DNA of 64,000 nucleotides from Lota lota (taxonomy: Eukaryota; Chordata; Actinopteri; Gadiformes; Lotidae). How positions within the stretch are numbered: the first letter of the stretch is position 1; every line of letters begins with the position of its first letter. Positions 14,013 to 27,006 of the stretch are shown piece after piece. Below the pieces are notes generated by a model, which was given only the letters and a program-made list of their open reading frames with translations, did not search any database and was not told the origin of the DNA. Location: assembly GCA_026745465.1 (NCBI GenBank), contig JACYXH010000473.1:3899691-3963690 (forward strand), written 5' to 3'. The translations under genes and the position numbers were made by a program.

Positions 14013-14370
14013 TGGACACACACGTTCACAAAGCACATGCACACTAAACACAGAGGGCGTATGTGGCCCTCTGCACACACATTTTCCACGTCTGACATGA
14101 GATGTAGACGAAAGAGACAATAGCACCTCTAACATTGATAAAATGGACAAAATGAAACAATGATCAACACATTGTGCTTTGCGTTTAGAAGATTCTTTCT
14201 CCGATATCTGTGGCCTTCTCCGCTGATCTGGATGGACTGAACCCTAGTTCTGTAGTTGTATTTAGATTTGGATGTATACAGATTCATACAATCCAACAAT
14301 TTGGTGACTGTCTATACGCATACACACACAAAGATCCGTGCACACAGGCAAGCACACACACACACACACT
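14013..14370. other. Unique sequence, no gene seen
   Basis: About 350 bases of unique DNA between CA-rich blocks. No feature was recognised. Confidence 0.5.
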
Positions 14371-14406
14371 CACTGAAATCTACACACACACACACACACA
14401 CACACA
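14352..14406. repeat. Short (CA)n arrays
   Basis: Two short CA arrays at about 14352-14368 and 14382-14406. Confidence 0.9.
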
Positions 14407-14696
14407 CTGCCTCGTCCCGAGTCCATTGCAGTTCCCACTGTGCGTCCAATAAAAACGTAAAAGAAGAAGAAGAAAACAATCCAATCCATATTTTATTCAT
14501 TTAAAAAACAATGCAGCACAACCCCGCTACTGCGCCGCTTTTTATATCCTGGTTGCCTTTCATTTACACCTCTGTTTTGCAGCTGCCAGAAAGTAATTCA
14601 GCTCCTCTCCCTACAGAGCACGTCACACTGGTGGCAAAGCATACGCTCATTATAAAGGCCACAGTAATAATCTGTGTACCGCAGGGCCTCGGCTGT

Positions 14697-14781
14697 GGGG
14701 GGGGGGGGGGTTTGGATGGTTGGAAGGGGAGATGGGGGGGTGGGGGGGTTGGATGGTTGGAAGGGGAGATGGGGGGGGGGA
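14697..14781. repeat. G-rich tandem duplication
   Basis: A unit containing TTGGATGGTTGGAAGGGGAG, ending in a G run, is repeated twice, with G runs of 7-13 bases between and around the copies. It is G-quadruplex-prone on the + strand. Confidence 0.85.
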
Positions 14782-14844
14782 GTGGAGGGGGACTGTGGAG
14801 CATCTTCTCTCCGAAGCGTTGGATGGATCCCCTTGTCAATAGCA

Positions 14845-14985
14845 TGACAGCCACTTCATTATCGTTTCACAAGTCAGCCATTTATTATCTATTGGCCCCA
14901 TCAGAGCGTTTGGGTGCGAAGGTCACCCGTGTAATACAACGAATCGCACAAATGTGTCATAATGTAATTTTGCATCAGGGTGCAA
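14845..14985. promoter_or_regulatory. Possible conserved noncoding element
   Basis: Repeat-free block directly after the G-rich duplication, with TTCATTATCGTTTC, CCATTTATTATCTATTGGCC and TCATAATGTAATTTTGCATC, that is ATTA/TAAT and PBX/HOX-like TTATT cores. A frame runs through it but starts upstream in low-complexity sequence. Inference from texture only. Confidence 0.3.
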
Positions 14986-14989
14986 AAAA

Positions 14990-15835
14990 AAGAAGAAGAA
15001 AGAAAAAAGGGACACAAAAAAATGAACAAAGAAACAACAATCTGTGCCACAGATGTATTTACTTAATTTGATAATCGAGGTAAGAATAGTGTGTTAGGAA
15101 CCCTGACGCTTACCTTGGATCTTATATGAGCTTGTGATGTTTAATGCTTTTTAATGCAACAGAGGTGTCATTTTGAGCCAAAACAGAAGAAGAATAGTTG
15201 GCAGAAAGAGGAAGCTTTTTAAGGAAGTAGGCCTGCAAATAAAAATGTAATATGATTTTTCAATGTGCAAAAGAAAACTTAACAAACATTAATTGCCGGT
15301 TCTTAGTGCATGCATCATGTGGTTTTATTTTATGCATGTATTTTGCTATGCATGTCTTATGTTAGATCTATCTGCAGTATTTGTAAACACCTGAATTTTA
15401 CAGCAAGTAATGTTAGAACTGTTTTGTCAGCAAGGGCTTTGGTATGTTGTTTAATCTATACCTTGTGCAAGAAGGTATAAAAGCAACAACAATATTGTAA
15501 AAGTATTTTTTTTTTTACCAAAAGCACTGGCATCGAAGACAATGTTACATGATTGCAAATATTTGCAGGTTGACAGTAATGTGCGAGAAGCACATTTGCT
15601 CTATTCTGTCAGTGGATGGAATCCCAAGGCTATTATTCCACATATCATCTTCTATGAAATGTATTTCAAGCTGGAAAATTTAAAATTTAAAAAATGATTA
15701 AAAAAATGGCGCAACACCTCTGAAGGCTCAAATGTGTGAACCCACAGACGCATTAATTTTAATGGCTAAGTGCCGATTATAGTTGCACCAAATGTTGAAT
15801 ATGACTTAAAACACACTCACACACAGGAAGGCACA
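14990..15835. other. Unique AT-rich sequence, no gene seen
   Basis: AT-rich DNA with short A and T runs. No open frame worth calling and no RNA gene recognised. Confidence 0.5.
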
Positions 15836-15837
15836 CA

Positions 15838-15838
15838 T

Positions 15839-15888
<50 letters not shown>

Positions 15889-15919
15889 CTACATGCTCTC
15901 ACACTGTCTCACGCACTCA

Positions 15920-15960
<41 letters not shown>

Positions 15961-16006
15961 CCCCCCCCCCCCCCCCCCCACACACACACACATACACACA
16001 CACTCA
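15838..16006. repeat. (CA)n arrays with a C18 run
   Basis: CA arrays at about 15838-15887 and 15921-15959, then a run of about 18 C (15961-15978), then more CA to about 16006. The direct CA-to-C boundary mirrors the GT-to-G boundary near 26973. Confidence 0.95.
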
Positions 16007-16009
16007 GGA

Positions 16010-17100
16010 CAAGCTGTGAGATATCCATTCACACCAACAAATGCAAAGCTGACCACATGCAACAACAAAAAAATAAGGAAAAAATGTATGAATAATAAAA
16101 AGAATAATATTATCGACGTTGATATGAAATTGAACCAGAAGACACGAAAAATACCAAATTAATAATACTTAATTTTTTGACAGTACTTTGATTACTGGGC
16201 TATTAAAACGTAAATTAGAAAAACGAAGGGGTTAACAGCAATTCATTTCTTTTATTACAACGAAATGACAATGGAACATAATAATGTGTTTTTGTGCAAA
16301 CTCTTCTATGCACACGAAGCAGCATTTCGCTGCGCAATTAGACACCAAAACCTTCCGCCCGCACTGAAGGCAAAGTTCTGTCAATTCTGCGCACACAAAC
16401 ACGTGGGCGCGCACACACGAAACAAGGGAGCGAGAGAGACAGAAAGCCTTTTCGAGACCCTGTCAAACCCCCTTTCACATGCAACGATTATTACCCTTCA
16501 TTAAAATGGCTGGTAACCCTGTTAGGCTGGAATAGACTCACTACGGGTAATCGCGAAAACACTTTTAATCAACGCACAACAACAGTAGAGACCTTGCTAG
16601 AATGCGCTCACTCCAAATAAAGCAGGCAGTCTACAAACAGGCGCAGCAAAACAGCAAAGACCCCGATACGCCTCCTCACACTCCTCGTGGCGAAACCTGC
16701 ATGTGAATAGTCTCCTGACAGCTCCTTAGCCCTTGTTAGGGGGAACCACTTTGTTAATGATTCAAACCAGGCTTCATGGAAACAATAAACAGAAAGTAAT
16801 ACGCGCAAGAGCGTACTCACACACGCGCGCGCGCGCGCACACACACACAAATCCGTCCAGTGGTTTAAGGTTTACAATAGGCCTATTTGACAGCAATTTC
16901 AGTGTCTTATACATTCACGAGGTGTCTATATTATTTTGATGTGTATTTTCCAACAAAGTGTATTTACGTCAATTATTTTCAAATAAACTTCACCAATAAA
17001 TGCTGTCTCTTTTTTAAAAATAGAAACATAAAATAAATAAAACTTGATTGAAACTTGAAAGCACATTCAAACAATCAATTTAACTTTCTCTTTCAAGCGC
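16010..17100. other. Unique sequence, regulatory-looking at 16440-16790
   Basis: From about 16460 to 16790 the sequence is repeat-free and CpG-containing, with CGATTATTACCCTTCATTAA and GGGTAATCGCG, resembling vertebrate conserved noncoding DNA. A CGCG alternating tract (GCGCGCGCGCGC) at about 16823-16837 could adopt Z-DNA. No gene is supported. Confidence 0.35.
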
Positions 17101-17102
17101 GA

Positions 17103-17130
17103 TCACACACTCAAATACACACACATACAC

Positions 17131-17192
<62 letters not shown>

Positions 17193-17199
17193 GCATACA

Positions 17200-17252
<53 letters not shown>
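17103..17252. repeat. Long compound (CA)n array
   Basis: CA array at about 17118-17191 and a second at about 17202-17252, separated by a ten-base interruption. Confidence 0.97.
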
Positions 17253-17254
<2 letters not shown>

Positions 17255-17830
17255 CATATCAGCAGGCTCAGTTCTTTTGTCCTTCTTTGTCACTGCTGTT
17301 CTTGGAACATAGTGCGCTTTTGTGGCAATAACATAGAATGGAAAAATAAAATACATACCATACATACTATACAACAAATGTATATCAACTATAACAAATT
17401 AAAACCAACATTCAACGTTGTTCATTTTATCTCTTTTTTTACTCCAATATATTTAATTAATTGTACTTGAAATTGAAAAGAAATCAACACATTTTTTCCC
17501 CCACTTTCTAATAGTTAGTATTTTGTGTTGCTAATGAATGCCTGCAGTGTGATGCCAGGCTAAGGTGACTCAGGTGTGTGAGCATGCTATGCGGTGACTC
17601 AGAGGTGCTTAATCTGCCATGGTGTACATAGCAGCAGCTGGATGCAGGAGTATGTGGGGAACATGGCTCTGTCATCTGCCACTAGGCCCGAGCTGTCACT
17701 CACATCATCATACCCTTAGTGGGCGGGGTTTGAGTCATCACATGTATTTTTTTTCATTTTGTTGATTTTCTTATTTTCGTATTTTTTTTGACAGGTGTGA
17801 TTCACAGTCACACAGCAGAAGTGTTCAACG
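17253..17830. other. Unique sequence, no gene seen
   Basis: AT-rich, then mixed. No coding or RNA feature was recognised. Confidence 0.5.
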
Positions 17831-17831
17831 T

Positions 17832-17877
<46 letters not shown>

Positions 17878-17890
17878 ACACACACACACA
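17831..17890. repeat. (CA)n array
   Basis: About 30 CA units with one CATACA interruption. It is the last of the run of CA-oriented arrays that begins near 4.6 kb. Confidence 0.95.
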
Positions 17891-20244
17891 GTGGCAGCCA
17901 CACTCAGACACGTGCACACACAAACAATCTAACAAACAAGAGCGGCAAATTAAAAACACATTGAATGCAGATGGCAGAGAAGAACAACTCTTGTAGTTAA
18001 ATTGAAATTGCAAGTTTTCTTAAAATACTGCCATACTGTCATTTTCTGGCATCGATTTAACACATATTCTGCATATTAAAAGGTCTTAGATACCATATCA
18101 GTTGTTCTCACAGAGACTACACAATAGGAATCCTTACAATAGACACAACTTCTCTATTGTGGCTTACCTGACTTATATTAGTCCTTCTCTCTTCACATCA
18201 ATACTTTTTATCTACTTTAGGCTATTATCAATTTCTGCTGTTTTAACTCTTATTTAACCAGATGAGACAATATGAGATCAAACCAGTTCTTCAAGAGCGA
18301 CCTGGCCATTGAAAAAATATAATAATTTCAATGTGTATCATCAGGTTGAATACCACTCTAACTTGCAGTGAACACAGATGTGTCATTGAGCAGGTTGGGA
18401 ACATTTGGAATCAAACCCAAAACCCTTTGGCTCAGAATGGCAGTACAGCCTAAACAGTGACGACACTATTCTGCCTCCCATGGTGAGATGCTGGTAATTG
18501 TGTATCAAATGTATGAATATTTGTAACCATATATTGTATGCTTTCATAGTTATACATAATAACTAAAGTAATTGAGGTATATACTTTTTTTAAATATAGT
18601 ATACAAATGTATCCTGACAACAAAGTGATAACAAGGTGTGCTATTCTGAAGAGGCTTGTTTGAAAGACCTATAAGGTAGTTGTCCATCACAGGGAGCCCA
18701 ACAAAGCAAATTGATGGTTGGAATTTAAACTGCAGCTGAAGTGTAGGCCTATGCCAAATAAAAATAATACTTCCAGTAAAAAAGACAGGGGTACCTTTTG
18801 CACCTGTCTTCAATGCAAAGGGTGTTTTTGCTCTTTGCCCTTGTATATTTCTGACAATTGTTATGATTCTGCCACTGGCTACCATTTTTATTATTCAACA
18901 TTCATTAAACATCATGGTGCAGTGCCAACTGAACACCAACAAACTATGGTGCAAATGATGGGGTTGTGAATGATAATATGAAGATCTCACTTATCATATT
19001 GGGCTTCTCTATCTGAAACAATGATACACCCTCTTTCAAACGGTTTCTTTTTTGTGTGAATTAATCCAGGCTCAACAGGGCAGTCTCAACACTTATGATT
19101 AAATATCTCAAAATAGAAAGATGTTTTTTTAAACATGCTGACCCAAAATTACGTACATCTTGCATCAGCCTGTCAAAAGCTTAACAACTCGACAACAGCA
19201 CTTAGAGATGGCTGCCGCATTCTGTGAGAGCCAGAGCTGCCACAAGAAGTTGCTTCACGGTAGACCCTGTATCAGAATATAAACCACGCCAGCCAGCAGC
19301 CGCTCTGTTAGGTTAGCACTCCCTCTAGAGGTGACACGTGGTAAAGCAATACACGACATACCAGCCTCCAGAGGTGGGCTCGTGCCATTCAGCCATGCTC
19401 GTGCCCACTCTTGACCTTAACAAACAGGTTAACTGTAAGATGTACGTTGCTCGAAATCTCCAAAATATGTTTATACTGACCAGCCCCTCAACCAAGTGCT
19501 TCATTTGGTAAGAACATCTCACACCTTACTCTCATTCTTTAATAAAAATTGACCTATGACTGTATATGAACAACACTGCAAAGGGGGAACCTTCACCACA
19601 TCCTAAACTGCCGTTTGTCGCAGTGGTTTGACAGGGGAAACGATGTGAACAACACTACATCTATTTCAGTAGGACTAAATAATAAGAATAAAGCCATTTA
19701 GACGCTCCTCATGCCCTGTGCTTATCATTCAAAAGTGTAAAAGTGCCCTCTAGTGGGTGATTTTAGCATCTGCCCCGAGTCACAACCGAAAAACATGAAC
19801 CAATTGGTCTCTACGCAGTGCTTTCTCGGTCAGCCACAGTACTGTGCTAATTGGGGGGCATTTTCCACATAGGAATAGCAGCATAACACCTAGTGTCAAA
19901 CACAGTTGGAGAACATCGCTTGTTTTCCTCTAGTTTACGATGCTGTTAATTGGCTGTGAGGTTAAAATGACCTCATTGGGCCACTTACAGCTTTAATAGC
20001 TACAGCAAGACCCACAAAATACCTATACACACGTGCTAAAGGAGGTACAATAAGGCATAGGTATGAGATAATTGAAATGGTTGGAAAACTAATGTAGCAT
20101 AGCAGTGTCCTGTGGTGATATAGCTGAAGGAGCTGGGCTGACTACGTGTCGTTTACTTTATTGCAAACATGCCCTGAGGATTTCCCTTTTATTATTACCA
20201 TTTTCCTCCAAACTCCTAGAGCAGACATATATAAAGCACACTAA
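17891..20244. other. Unique sequence, no gene seen
   Basis: Mostly unique DNA. Minus frame 18550-18885 (111 codons) has no recognisable motif. Ends at the long G run. One CTCF-like motif lies inside (listed separately). Confidence 0.5.
19744..19756 (-). promoter_or_regulatory. CTCF-like motif
   Basis: The + strand reads TGCCCTCTAGTGG, so the minus strand is CCACTAGAGGGCA, an excellent match to the vertebrate CTCF core consensus. CTCF binds DNA and anchors chromatin loops; occupancy cannot be judged from sequence. The same motif also occurs inside some dispersed repeats. Confidence 0.45.

Positions 20245-20277
<33 letters not shown>
20245..20277. repeat. Uninterrupted G33 run
   Basis: Thirty-three consecutive G on the + strand. 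Such runs are unstable in copying and often mis-sized in assemblies. Confidence 0.95.
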
Positions 20278-20278
<1 letters not shown>

Positions 20279-21055
20279 AGAATAATGTGATGATAAATAG
20301 CTGGTTTATGTGAATGGATTAATATAGATAAAAAGCAGTGAAAGAAATCATTATTCTTTTGTCTGGGGAGCAATAATCACTCAAGGATTAATGCTATCAC
20401 TACAGCTACAGTAATGGAGAGCCACACAAATCCACCGACTGTGTATTCCTCTCTATTGATGGTGAGACGTATTTATTGTGGCTGGTGAAATCATAAGGTG
20501 ACCAGGCGACGAGCTGACTCCAAGCTGGCCCAGAAAGAGAGCTGCCTCCCTCGTCCACCATGTGTTCCATTCGCCTTCCATTCCTCCATCCATGCCTCTG
20601 TCCGCTTGCCACTCCATCTTTCCATTCCTCCCTCCCGTGACTGTCTCCCGTCGTTACCCACAACCCCCTCTGGCACCTAAAAGCTCGCTGGCGGCTCCTA
20701 GAGGAAAACAATTACCGGGAAGGCGGAAAACAACAACAACATGGAAACATCTGCCCACGCCGGCCGGGGAGGGGGACGCGATGCCCGGGCCAGTGCGTCT
20801 CTGTTGAGTTAAACACAAGAGGCCTGGCTGCCCAGACGCACGGAACCGGCAACAACATGGGGATTTCCTCCTGCCTAGCATGGCCCGTACAGTAGTCGCC
20901 TGCCCGTCCACCTGCTGGTCTGCCTGTCTGTTGGCAAACGCCAGTCTGGGCGTCTCAACACAGACGAGGGACCGCCTGTTGGAGCAGTTGTTCCATTTGG
21001 GTGAATTCCCTTCTGCTTGGAAATACACGGTGCATCACCATGGCTCCTCCGGTTG
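20278..21055. other. Unique sequence, GC-rich 20640-20900
   Basis: An AT-rich patch (20285-20410) resembles conserved noncoding DNA. The 20640-20900 stretch is GC- and CpG-rich, with GCCGGCCGGGGAGG and ATGCCCGGGC, but has no convincing splice signals or known protein in any frame. Confidence 0.4.
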
Positions 21056-21312
21056 AGCCGGGCAGGGAGGGAGGCAGGAAGACAGGGAGGGAGGGAGGGA
21101 GGCAGGAAGACAGGGAAGTGGGCAGAGAGGGAGGCAGGAAGACCATGAGGTGGGCAGAGAGGGAGGCAGGAAGAGAAACAGAGAAGGATGCCAGCAGGGA
21201 GGGATGCAGGAAGACAGACATGAGGGAGACAGGGAGAGGCAGGAAGACAGAGGGAGATAGAGAGGCGGGCAGTGAGGGAGGAAGACAGGCATGAGGGAGA
21301 CAGGAAGACAGG
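21056..21312. repeat. Purine-rich GGGAGG/GGCAGGAAGACA minisatellite
   Basis: Irregular tandem repeat built from GGGAGGCAGGAAGACAG-like units with variable GGGA insertions. Leu-Pro-Ser-rich minus frames and Gly-Arg-Glu plus frames are translations of it. Confidence 0.9.
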
Positions 21313-22360
21313 GATGGACGATTCCAGATTATTTTGGGATCGATTTGACTCTGATTCCATGTAATGGAATTTATGTAATTGATTTGATATGAGAAATGGA
21401 TCAGATCAAAATAGACAAACACAGATGTGTATAGATATGCTTTTAAGTAAAAACTCACTCAATTTAAATCATTTCTTTGATTCCAAAGTTTGTAGTCAAG
21501 ACTCTAGCCATAGTCGACTCCAATTTCATTTATTTTTAGAATCCATTCCCAGAATGGACGTGATGACATCAAGAATATACTCTTTTGAAGTCGACTCTCC
21601 ATGATCCCTAATGGCAGGGCATGGTGAGGTGCTGGTCACCTGGTCACCTCCCTGTTGCTGTAGATCTGCCCTTATAAGGGGAAGGCTCTGTTTATTTAGT
21701 AAATTATAGCTTTCGTGCTATAGTGAACAATAAAAAAAAATCCCTGAATGTACTAGAATGATTGATTAATGAATGCACACATAGCCTGACACCTTTTGAT
21801 GAAGGACTTTAGTATTTGACATTTTAGCAATGAAGGCATGGCAGTATTTTTATAAATGACTCGCAAAATATTATTATTTCTTTCAAAAAACCGGCAGCCT
21901 TTTACTGCCTGGAGTTACAGAGGACCTTTTCAACAGCCGTATATGTTGCCATCTTGTGGCTAATGTGAAACTCACTGCTTTCATTAGCTGCTACAGTACA
22001 GCTGTGTGCGGAGTCTGCAAGGGGCATGGTGTTGCTAGCTGTCTTCTTTTCAACCCATTGATGAAAACAGGGTTACTCTTAATTGAATGTATAAATGCAC
22101 TTTATGTAAAAAATGAAAACAAACGAATACATGCTATATATTTTCTATATAGCAGCATAGACATGTGTAAACTAGGGTTTACAGTTATACAATGGGCTAT
22201 GTAATTGCTTACACGTGAGCTTTCTATCATCTATCTATATTATTTTATTCTTCTGATCTGCATATGTAATATCAAGTCTTTGCCTCATTTGTAATTCATA
22301 ACGAACACCACATTATTACCGAGAATCATCCAACTCGTCATTTACCTTTGCTCCTTCAAC
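21313..22360. other. Unique sequence; possible degenerate repeat 21315-21605
   Basis: The part at 21315-21605 carries several GATTCCA/GTCGACTC-type elements (for example GACTCTGATTCCATG and AGTCGACTCTCC) that resemble a degenerate dispersed fish repeat, but I cannot assign a family. The remainder is AT-rich unique DNA with no gene. Confidence 0.35.
21947..21959 (-). promoter_or_regulatory. CTCF-like motif
   Basis: The minus strand reads CCACAAGATGGCA, matching the CTCF core pattern. It has the same orientation as the 19744 motif, about 2.2 kb away. Prediction only. Confidence 0.4.
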
Positions 22361-22369
22361 TGATATCAC

Positions 22370-22749
22370 CTGTTCGACAGGAAGGGGTTGGACACCTCCT
22401 CCACGCTCGAGCTCCGTGGGAACCGGAGGTTTTGGACATGAGCTCGGTCGAGCCACCGGGTGTGAGAGGGATTTGTGAAAGCTCGCGGGGACACGCCCGC
22501 CGCGAAAACAGCAGTTTGTGTGGCTGGCTGGGTCCTGCGACGAGTAGTCCGCGATGATGACTGATGGTCGAACAGTCTTGCTGCCTCCTCGGCTAGTTTG
22601 GATGGAGTAACTTCTCTCACGTTGTTAACTGATAGGTAAATTAACTGGTTGCTTGCTTTCATCCCGACGGCTTTAGCTTCCCAGCGGCAGTGCAACACCA
22701 GAGAGATGCAGAGCAAGTTCACTACCGTATGTTGATATGCTTCTGACAT
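22370..22749 (-). CDS. Possible small secreted-protein exon, unidentified
   Basis: A CpG-rich minus-strand open frame of 127 codons, read from ATG at 22749 to a stop just past 22370. I do not recognise the protein. Residues 9-21 (VVNLLCISLVLHC) are hydrophobic and are followed by RWEAKA, which resembles a signal peptide with an Ala-X-Ala cleavage site. A tribasic RRR lies at residues 70-72 in a Ser/Thr-rich stretch, as in some prohormones. A splice donor (AACAG then GTGATA) sits just before the stop, so the frame could continue into another exon. A TATA-like TATATAA on the minus strand at 22784-22790 lies 35 bases upstream of the ATG, which would leave a very short leader. Alternatively, TCTCACTTCTTCGCTCC ahead of CAG could be an acceptor. 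It could also be chance in GC-rich DNA. Confidence 0.25.
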
Positions 22750-22799
22750 AACGAGGAGCGAAGAAGTGAGAGGTATTTTGCAATTATATACAGTCTTGC

Positions 22800-24030
22800 T
22801 GTGTTAGAAAGCTGTCGTAATTCCCTGTTGAGGCAAATATATCCTCCTCAAATAATGCAAGCAAATTGCAGGTGGAAAATTCGTGCAATTGTCACAAACG
22901 CAACTCGTTGATTACTTTTTCTTTTTTAAACTACAACGGTACATTTAAATTTAGTTTATTTAGATATAGACAGTTCACAGAGGGCCACATGCAAACGCAT
23001 GTACATAAGCATCCAAGCCTCAATATAATGCAATGCAATCAGTGAACGTACATCGGCAAATCACAACTGACTTCGAAATGTTATTTATTAACCATTAACC
23101 TATTAACCCGGTTCACCTTTGCTGACCTTGTTTTTATTGCGCATGATATGGATGAAGTTGTTTTTCCTTAACAATTGAACAAAATGCATGGATCCTATTG
23201 CAGATGATGACTAACTGGAAAACAAGTGCTAACTTGCGTGCTGTCACTTTGTCTGTCACTAATTAGGTGGCTGTGCTGCATAGGTTACAGGCTGTTACTG
23301 TTGAGTGTAGGCTACTACTGTTTACAAGCCTGTTTTAATATTCGAAAGCATGGGGATGCTTTGCAATAGGTCCTTGGGGCATGCATTTATTAAATTGCTC
23401 ATTTCACTTGAGTGAAGAGGCAATCGACCTCATAACTTATTGATGACCTTAGAATGTGCAATAAAGCAACTCAAAGTAAAAATACTTGTGAATCCAATGA
23501 GATACCACTCCCCCTGTTCTATCTTCACACAACCACTTTTATTATTGGGTGCTCTGTACATGTTCGTCCATCAGGGTGTTCTGCTGCAGTATGATGCAAA
23601 TTCAACTTTTAACGGTAAAACAAGCAAAGCTCTGTGGCATGCATCTTTATCGGATTATCTGTCCCAAATCCAAACTCGGGTCATCCTCTGTCTGCACAGA
23701 TTCAAGAAACTGCTTGAGAACGGTCCTATGAAGAAGAAATCGCAATCATAGCCTATTGCCAAAGGGAGAGCGCCATAATATATATTTGTCTAAAATTAGC
23801 CCTGTAGTCTGGTTGTCTTCTTCATTGTTCTGTCTCTGTTCCCCTTATTCCCATATGACTGTCCAAAATGTAATTTCCCCTCTTTCGTACACCAACGTGA
23901 GCCTGACATTTCAAGACCAATTAGCAAATTGCTATTTGTCTGGATCCTCTCACTTCATTTTCTATTTCCAAGGGGCGTTATAAACAGGCGCAGTCCAAAA
24001 TGCCTCTGGAAGCATTGGATAGACCTATGC
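22800..24030. other. Unique sequence, no gene seen
   Basis: Unique DNA. The + frame at 23440-23751 (103 codons) has no known motif, codon bias or splice context and is treated as chance. Confidence 0.45.
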
Positions 24031-24035
24031 TACAA

Positions 24036-24318
24036 CCAATCAGAGCAACGAAACGTGTGACACAAAGGCAGCAGCCATCTTGTTTGTTAATGAAAATACC
24101 TCGATGGCACTCCAATAGGTCGCTCCTCTGTACAGTCATCATATTAAACCTGCCCCATATTAGATAAACCATTGTGATTGGCCCGACCTGTGCCAGTCTG
24201 CTGGAAATCTGTCTGAATGGGAGGGGGGGGGCAGACCTCATATGCCAGAGCAAATAAAACATGAGCTCACAGATTCGTCTGGTTCACAGGCTATACCAAC
24301 GTTGGACCCCTATATAAA
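24036..24318 (+). promoter_or_regulatory. Promoter-like cluster: CCAAT boxes, YY1-like site, TATA
   Basis: CCAATCAG at 24036-24043, a YY1-like GCAGCCATCTT at 24071-24081, CCAATAGG near 24112, an inverted CCAAT (GATTGGCC) near 24176, a short G run at about 24222-24231 and TATATAAA at 24311-24318. Spacing suits a TATA promoter firing near 24345. The exon-like segment at 24878 lies about 530 bases further on, same strand. No first-exon donor could be fixed with confidence. Confidence 0.35.
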
Positions 24319-24877
24319 TCCCTCTCTCCAGAATCTCAGCCTCGTAGTTCCACAGTACACATTACATTTAGTCATAAGCAGCCCAATGGTTTGACAGGCT
24401 TGTTAACGGCACTGTCAAACAGTATCACAGGAAGCACCTGGTCGTCAACCATCTTCCTGTCTACACAAAACAATTCACAGTACAATAACAGCTACGACTT
24501 CTTTGAATCCTTCAAAATGGCAATATAAGCAGAGCTGTCTTTTCTTTGACAAGGCACAAACATTATTTTGCCAACGGGTCCTTGATCCTGTGGCATCCCG
24601 CTGTGTATTGTCTTTATATGTAGACTACAAAGCAATAAGCCATAGTTTTTTTTCTCACATTCATCCACATTTATTTTTAATGCATCTGGGCACATTTTTG
24701 CATATGTGCGCCTTTGAGTATGTGTGGCAGTGAGCTTGATGTTTGTTTGTCTATGGGATGATTTAAAAGACAACGCCATAATGACTACACCTGCATCCAG
24801 CCATACAAACGCTCCATATTGTGGTGGTCTGCATTTAAGCATGCTTTCCATTTATTTTTCCTCCCCTCTGTTGGCAG

Positions 24878-25059
24878 TGCTGAGGAAGATGGAAGTGCAG
24901 AGTGGTGTTCAGCAGCTTGAGCTGCTCCCCCCCGCCTCCGTTTCTCCCCCGTCGGGGGCCAATCAGCGGAGTGAGTGTGAGGAGGGACACAGGGACACCG
25001 GGGCCTCCGCCGACAGCCACAGCGAGGACACTCCAGCCAGCCAGAGAGACGAGAAGAAA
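24878..25059 (+). CDS. Likely protein-coding exon, gene not identified
   Basis: A 182-base segment between a good acceptor (CCTCCCCTCTGTTGGCAG, ending at 24877) and a consensus donor (AAA then GTAAGA at 25060). One frame is open throughout. Its ATG at 24889 has a strong Kozak context (A at -3, G at +4), giving 57 codons that start MEVQSGVQQLELLPPASVSP and end on a whole codon, DEKK. The product is acidic, rich in Ser, Glu, Pro and Asp, and has no visible domain, so it is probably a disordered N-terminal region. The open frame also runs upstream of the ATG, so an internal exon beginning with a split codon is possible. A promoter-like cluster lies about 0.5 kb upstream. The downstream intron would carry a 123-base TG array starting 95 bases after the donor. 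I do not recognise the family; similarity searching of the peptide would settle it. Confidence 0.4.
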
Positions 25060-25153
25060 GTAAGACTGGCTGCTTGCCGCACCTTGTACCCCATGGGTCT
25101 GCAGGTGTGTGTGTGCTGTGTTCCCTATAGCAGACCCCTATGCATCTGAAAGG

Positions 25154-26586
<1,433 letters not shown>

Positions 26587-26933
26587 GAGAGAGCGCGAGT
26601 GCAGGCAGTTGCCTTTTGTAAATGCACATTTGGTTGCTCAATTCAGCAGAGGACAGTGGCAACGACACCTCTGGCACTATATACAAGGTGGCCCGGAAAC
26701 CGGAGCCATGGCTCAGCTGGCTGGCTGGCTGGCGGGCGCACGGGGTGGGCTACGTGGGCCGATGTGTTATCGATTTGTTTAGAGAGTTTATTCATCAAAC
26801 TGTCATTGCTGGAAGCGACCCAATGTAATGCCCCTTGTTAAAAGGTTGCTTGCCTCTGGGCTGCCCGCTTGTTTATTAGCTATCTATCATACTGTGTGAG
26901 AAGGCACACAGACCCCTGGCTATCTCGCTGTGC

Positions 26934-26934
<1 letters not shown>

Positions 26935-27005
<71 letters not shown>
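26935..27005. repeat. (GT)n joined to a G33 run
   Basis: A GT array of about 39 bases (26935-26973) changes directly into a run of 33 G (26973-27005). Confidence 0.97.

Positions 27006-27006
<1 letters not shown>

Noticed and set aside
23440-23751. A 103-codon + frame
   Set aside because: No recognisable motif and no exon boundaries; consistent with chance.
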